Below are positions 60,239 to 64,000 of a DNA stretch of 64,000 nt, one piece after another (the first letter of the stretch is position 1; each line of letters starts with the position of its first letter). The DNA is from a bacterium (GTDB taxonomy: Bacteria; 4484-113; JAGGVC01): assembly GCA_039961635.1 (NCBI GenBank), contig JABRWB010000014.1:13026-77025 (forward strand). The letters are read 5' to 3'. The notes beneath the pieces were generated by a model. That model saw only the letters and a list, made by a program, of their open reading frames with translations. It was not told the DNA's origin and searched no databases. The position numbers and the translations under genes are program-made.

Positions 60239-62272
60239 TTAAGCCGTTTCCGGCTTTGCTTCAGTCGTTTCGGCATACGCAGCGCCCTCTGCCACCAGCC
60301 TTCGCTTGATTACGGCAACCTTCGATGCGGTTTCGCCGGGATTCACCGGAACGCATTGCGGCCCCTGGCAAAGGAAAACGCCTACCGGCACTGTGGTCGT
60401 ATATCCAAGTTCTGCGATCCGGGCATCGTCCTCGCCGGCGTTCAATATCTCGATGGACCTGTACGGGAAGAGTGACGCGAAAACCTCCTTGACCGCCGCA
60501 TTTGCTTCACCCGCAGGCGCGTTTGCGAACAACAGGTGGAAATCCAGAGGCTCCGTGGCCACCTCCTTCGCGGCAATCGCTAGAATCGCGGACGACTGCG
60601 AGGTGCCCGCCTTGGGTATCTCCATACCGGAAAAGACGGATATGAAATCATGCGCCAGCTTGGCGTGCTCGCCTCCCGAATCTTCTTTTCCGGTGATTTT
60701 GGTCAGATGCTTCAAAAGCAGCTCGTTTCTTGCTGCGATCGAGATTTCGTCGGCGGGCCAGGCCGCGATCGACAAAAGACCCGGGCTTCCCGCTGCAACA
60801 TCCACCAATCCAGCGTCGCGCAAAGTGAATTTGTCCTTCACGGAGGCCATTACCTCTTTCACCGCTTCCAGGTACTCGTTTTTGCCCGTTGCCTGATAAA
60901 TCGTCAGCAAGCCGCGACCCGCCCACACCTGATCGCTCAAATATCTCGGCTCCGGGATTGGATCTTCCGCGAATCTGGCGAAAAGACCATCTTTCCTCAT
61001 GTTCGCGACGAGGTTGTTGGCCACGCTGGTTGCGATGTCAAGCCAGCCCTGCCCGTCATCTACGGCAAAATGCCCCCAGACCAGAGCTTCGACCGCTTTC
61101 CAGTTGTACTCCGAAATAATCGTCGGGTCGACGTCGGGAACCGCAATTCCCTTTCTCGCTTCCGCATCGCCCTTGAAATATTCTGCATCGGCAATTTGCG
61201 AATTGGAGAACGCGACAATCTTTCCGCTCGCTTCGTACCCAAGTGTATTGACGATGAATTCAAGGGTGCGTTTGGCCGCGTCGCCGTACTTCTCATCCTG
61301 TGTCAGGTTGTAATACCTGGACAGCTCGCATGCGAGTCGCGCGTTAATGTCCAGCCGTTTGCCGTAATTTATGTTCTGCCAGTCCTTGCCCTCGGCGTAA
61401 GTGTAAAAGCCGCCTTCGGTCGGATCCTCCAACCGCTCGAAAAGGCTGTTGAAATACTTGGCAAGCAGCTCCTTAGCGCCCGTATGTCCTCTGTACGCGG
61501 CATCGTTTAACAACTCCACATATTCCACTTCCGGCGTGTGCGTTGTACTGTCGAAATCACCTGCATCGGGCTTGTAGGTTGCGATTACCGCTTCCAGCAC
61601 CTTGTCGTAAAATCCGGCGTCGAAATCTTTGCCCCGTCGCGCCGCCATATTTGCGCCTGCTCCGACCATAACCTTGGCGAACTCATTCAGCGCGGACTCC
61701 GCGACGGTGTCGTATTTCGCCCTTTCTTCTTTCCATTGTTTCTTGTGGTGATTCAGCCAGTCGATCACCTTGTCTTGGTCTTCCGGCGTCCGCGTGAATA
61801 CCTGCGGCCCCGTTGGATGCAACAGAAATACCGATGGCACAATTCCCTTGTATGCAACATAGCGGTCGAAAACACCCGGCTCCCGGTCGCGGTCAATCCA
61901 GGTCGCCAGATAGTTTTCGGATATCACCTTCGCGAATTCGGGATCGGAGAAAAGCAACTTTGCCCAGTTTTTCGTGGCCGGATCGAAATTTTCGCCCTTG
62001 AACGCGAATATCAATTTGTCCTCGGTCTTCGCTTTTTCGAAAAGCGCCGCGTCGAACGGAAGCCACTCCACGCCTTCGGGCAGCAGGTACTTCTGGTTCG
62101 GGACGAAATCGGCAAGCGGCACCGCGGACGTGTCGACCGTCGGCTGCGCGGGCGTTTTTCCGCCTCCCGAAACACCGCCGCCCGAGTCGCCGCCCTCGGG
62201 TGGATTCGGGCACGCAAAAAGCAAAACAGCCGCGATTGCGGCGAAAGTGAAAACAAGCGATTTGGCGAACAT
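60239..62272 (-). CDS. YyaL-like thioredoxin/glycosidase-fold lipoprotein
   Basis: This 677-residue protein resembles the YyaL/SSP411 family: an N-terminal thioredoxin-like domain (about 50-180) and an alpha/alpha-barrel like domain (about 200-560) with ADAEYFKGDAE and SDQVWAGRGLLTIYQATG. Other family members have CxxC in the thioredoxin part; here it reads KGENFDPA, so it lacks redox Cys. The signal ends in LLFAC, a lipobox, so it is exported, whereas most relatives are cytoplasmic. ATG 62272 follows GGAGG. Function unknown. Confidence 0.7.
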   Translation of the reverse strand: MFAKSLVFTFAAIAAVLLFACPNPPEGGDSGGGVSGGGKTPAQPTVDTSAVPLADFVPNQKYLLPEGVEWLPFDAALFEKAKTEDKLIFAFKGENFDPATKNWAKLLFSDPEFAKVISENYLATWIDRDREPGVFDRYVAYKGIVPSVFLLHPTGPQVFTRTPEDQDKVIDWLNHHKKQWKEERAKYDTVAESALNEFAKVMVGAGANMAARRGKDFDAGFYDKVLEAVIATYKPDAGDFDSTTHTPEVEYVELLNDAAYRGHTGAKELLAKYFNSLFERLEDPTEGGFYTYAEGKDWQNINYGKRLDINARLACELSRYYNLTQDEKYGDAAKRTLEFIVNTLGYEASGKIVAFSNSQIADAEYFKGDAEARKGIAVPDVDPTIISEYNWKAVEALVWGHFAVDDGQGWLDIATSVANNLVANMRKDGLFARFAEDPIPEPRYLSDQVWAGRGLLTIYQATGKNEYLEAVKEVMASVKDKFTLRDAGLVDVAAGSPGLLSIAAWPADEISIAARNELLLKHLTKITGKEDSGGEHAKLAHDFISVFSGMEIPKAGTSQSSAILAIAAKEVATEPLDFHLLFANAPAGEANAAVKEVFASLFPYRSIEILNAGEDDARIAELGYTTTVPVGVFLCQGPQCVPVNPGETASKVAVIKRRLVAEGAAYAETTEAKPETA

Positions 62273-62295
62273 TCGAACCTCCGGTAATCGCCGCG

Positions 62296-63264
62296 CTACT
62301 CCATAATCGCTTCGGCAAGCAGCCTCGCCAGGAGCAGCCGGCAGGACGGATCCATGATAACAGCAAGATCCTTCGGATTGGTAAAGAATCCGCCCTCGAT
62401 AAGGACGGACGGAACCGCGGCGTGTTTGAACCCGTATATCGGCCGCTCGAACCGCCGCACCCCGTTGTCCGGGCCGTTCGGCGGGATCGGCCACGGATGG
62501 CGCCGCCAGCTCCCGTCCGGATTCCTCACCCCGTCCGCCAGCGTCGCGGCGATTTTCTCCGCCCAGCGCTTGCTTTCCGCGGCGATTCTGCCGTCCTTGT
62601 CGTAATCGCTCTGGTCGTTGTAGTATACGTTGAATCCGCGGTCGCCAGCATTCTCGCTCCCGTCGAAGTGGATGCGGAGGAATAGGCCGTTGGCCAATTC
62701 AATGGTAGAGGGGGCATTCCTGCCGCCGGAGTTGCCATCCCCTCCACCGATGGCGGACGCGTCGCCCCTACCGTTTGCATCCCCGCCTTCCTGCTCCTTC
62801 CCGCCTCCGCCCTGCCCCGCTACCAATTCGCGCCAATCCGCTCCCAGTATCTTTTCGTTCGCGAACTCGGCCCGGCCGATGTTCGCACGCTCGGCGTCGT
62901 ATCCTTTGCCCGCAATCCGCCAATATTTGTGGTTCGCCGGGTCTTCTTCGCCAAGCGTGGGATCCAGCCACCGCGTCGCGTGCACCGCCGCCCCGCCGCC
63001 CTCAAGCTCCTTTCGAAGCATCTCGGACACGTCCAGCGTCACTTCGGCTTCAAGCACCGTCTGCGTCTGCCCCGTCGCCGGATCGCGCCACTTCGCGGAT
63101 GTCCCGTCGCGCGTCACCTTCCCCGCGGCGTCGATGTTGAAATGCCCTGGATCGAGGACGAGGGTGAATCCGTCCGGCGTTCCCGTGGCGGGCCGGTTTT
63201 CAGATGCGATAGTCATGGCGGAAATCCAAATCAGCAACACAATACTGAAAGCTATTCGGCTCAC
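62296..63264 (-). CDS. N-acetylmuramoyl-L-alanine amidase (Amidase_3)
   Basis: Amidase_3 enzymes cut the bond between muramic acid and the stem peptide. The 322-residue protein has a signal peptide and the zinc site: VLDPGHFN (His), a Glu in EAEVTLD, and FLRIHFDGSEN (His); the catalytic Glu is in VLIEGGFFTN. A Gly-rich insertion of about 40 residues sits between the second and third ligand. No separate cell-wall-binding domain is present. GTG 63264 follows the leaderless spacing. Confidence 0.9.
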   Translation of the reverse strand: MSRIAFSIVLLIWISAMTIASENRPATGTPDGFTLVLDPGHFNIDAAGKVTRDGTSAKWRDPATGQTQTVLEAEVTLDVSEMLRKELEGGGAAVHATRWLDPTLGEEDPANHKYWRIAGKGYDAERANIGRAEFANEKILGADWRELVAGQGGGGKEQEGGDANGRGDASAIGGGDGNSGGRNAPSTIELANGLFLRIHFDGSENAGDRGFNVYYNDQSDYDKDGRIAAESKRWAEKIAATLADGVRNPDGSWRRHPWPIPPNGPDNGVRRFERPIYGFKHAAVPSVLIEGGFFTNPKDLAVIMDPSCRLLLARLLAEAIME

Positions 63265-63279
63265 TTGGCGAGTTTAGCA
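63265..63279 (-). promoter_or_regulatory. Extended -10 promoter, probable leaderless start of amidase
   Basis: On the reverse strand TGC-TAAACT (63279-63271) is followed by 6 bases and GTG at 63264. There is no ribosome binding site. Confidence 0.55.
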
Positions 63280-63330
63280 TTTTCAAAAAGGAGCGGGGCT
63301 TTAAGAGCGTAGGTATTTTTTCACTACTCG

Positions 63331-63359
63331 TTGACAAATGGCCACTGAAATGTTATAAT
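63331..63359 (+). promoter_or_regulatory. Perfect housekeeping promoter of dockerin-like lipoprotein gene
   Basis: TTGACA (63331-63336), 17-base spacer, TATAAT (63354-63359), with TG at 63351-63352 making an extended -10. This matches the sigma-70 consensus fully. The start should be near 63366 and the leader about 37 bases long with TTAGGAG before GTG 63403. Confidence 0.85.
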
Positions 63360-63402
63360 ATGACGTGCGGGGGCATTTGAGACCCGTTAGGAGTTGGTGC
63401 TT

Positions 63403-64000
63403 GTGTTCGGCAAGCGGAGCAGTCCGCTTTCCGCCAAGGGGAAATCGGGCAAATCATTGAAATCGCGATTCGCGATCGCGGCACGGAACTTCGTACTCAC
63501 TTTCGTTTTTATCGCCGCCGTCGGGGGATGCGGGAAATCAGACAATCGTACAAGGCTTTACCAGACCGCTTCGGATGAACCTCAGCGCGAACTTGTTTCG
63601 TATCTCTCGATTGTACTTCAGCAGAAACTCATTGAACTCGGCGCCGCGAACCGCACCGCATCGGTACTTCCAACGGAGGACGCGGGAAAAGTAACCGATC
63701 TCGCATACGATCCCGCGAGCAAAACGCTTTCGTGGAGCTATCGCAACACGGGCGATTACGATCTGTCCGGCGAAGTGGGAGTTTCCGACGTCACGCCGAT
63801 CGCGCTGCATTATCTCGCGGATGCGAACGACGGGCTTGGCGACGATCCGCTTGAGCAATGGATAGACGGCGACGCGTCCGGTGAAATAGGAGTGGGAGAC
63901 GTCACGCCGATCGCGCTCGGATACATGTCCCAGGTATATGGCTACCGGTTTTTCACTTCGCAGGTGATCGACGGCGAGTTTTACCGCGTGGGAGCGGACG
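63403..64000 (+). CDS. Lipoprotein with paired dockerin-like EF hands (partial)
   Basis: This gene runs off the right edge; 199 codons are seen. GTG 63403 is preceded by TAGGAG. A signal with lipobox VGGC (C43) follows a basic N-terminus. Two dockerin-like calcium loops, about 118-129 (DYDLSGEVGVSD) and 155-166 (DGDASGEIGVGD), each followed by VTPIA, match those of the lipoprotein at 53019, including the same preceding segment WSYRNTGDYD, so the two are paralogues. The rest is unknown. Confidence 0.75.
   Translation, partial: MFGKRSSPLSAKGKSGKSLKSRFAIAARNFVLTFVFIAAVGGCGKSDNRTRLYQTASDEPQRELVSYLSIVLQQKLIELGAANRTASVLPTEDAGKVTDLAYDPASKTLSWSYRNTGDYDLSGEVGVSDVTPIALHYLADANDGLGDDPLEQWIDGDASGEIGVGDVTPIALGYMSQVYGYRFFTSQVIDGEFYRVGAD

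Noticed and set aside
1-64000. CRISPR array, transposase or prophage
   Set aside because: No regularly spaced repeats, no transposase or integrase motifs, and no phage structural genes were seen.

Overview
The window looks like a chromosomal stretch of a flagellated, diderm (two-membrane) bacterium of moderately high G+C. Signs of an outer membrane are the flagellar P- and L-ring genes (flgI, flgH), a KdsD-type isomerase and an HldD-type epimerase of LPS inner-core synthesis, a predicted outer-membrane beta-barrel, and many Sec/lipoprotein signals. Two lipoproteins carry paired dockerin-like EF-hand loops and others carry tandem PKD domains. This mix is common in poorly cultured phyla, but I cannot name the taxon from sequence alone. 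I see no transposase, integrase, phage gene or CRISPR array; the only stretch over 300 bases without a convincing gene lies 3' of a tRNA-Gln (47459-48102).

Layout. 185-5518 (+): a lipoprotein, a YabE-like G5/3D protein, rsmA, rsmI, then an envelope operon of a YncE-like propeller and three small membrane proteins, one with a RING-like Cys/His cluster. 5589-7033 (-): anti-sigma and ECF sigma factor. 7116-8843 (+): RqcH/NFACT. 8846-21346 (-): anchored propeller, Amj-type lipid II flippase, nucleotidase-like protein, HyuA-like protein, five-PKD lipoprotein, coaX, nadC and aspartate dehydrogenase. 21421-25787 (-): flgF-flgG-flgA-flgH-flgI. 25839-28610 (-): small lipoprotein, purM, VanW protein. 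28646-39571 (-): a signalling and envelope block (GAF/HD-GYP, sugar epimerase, CPBP protease, TPR-thioredoxin, CHASE2 adenylate cyclase, FecR-cohesin protein, beta-barrel). 39814-41969 (+): wecA-like and wecB. 41979-47223 (-): recN, gltA-type oxidoreductase and two unknown membrane proteins. Then tRNA-Gln, a PaaK-like ligase (-), a BshB1-like deacetylase (+), kdsD (-), an unknown plus an hldD-like gene (+), and a PKD/dockerin/cytochrome c lipoprotein (-). 55436-60222 (+): leucyl aminopeptidase, an unknown, a YlmH-like S4 protein, a cold-shock protein and an anchored TPR-like protein. 60239-63264 (-): YyaL-like lipoprotein and amidase. 63403 onward (+): a second dockerin-like lipoprotein cut by the window edge.

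Two things stand out. (1) At least ten genes have a -10 box (six of them extended TGn -10) placed 6-7 bases before a start codon, nine of which are GTG, with no ribosome binding site. They look like leaderless transcripts and coexist with ordinary Shine-Dalgarno genes and with one perfect TTGACA-17-TATAAT promoter. (2) The unit beta-barrel / FecR-TSP3-cohesin / CHASE2 adenylate cyclase could be a trans-envelope signalling chain. Its cohesin-like domain lies in the same window as two dockerin-like lipoproteins, one of which also carries a c-type haem site, so a non-cellulosomal cohesin-dockerin surface assembly is conceivable. That link is inference. The window also encodes both RqcH and a YlmH-family protein of bacterial ribosome quality control, with an altered Asp-Arg motif in RqcH.
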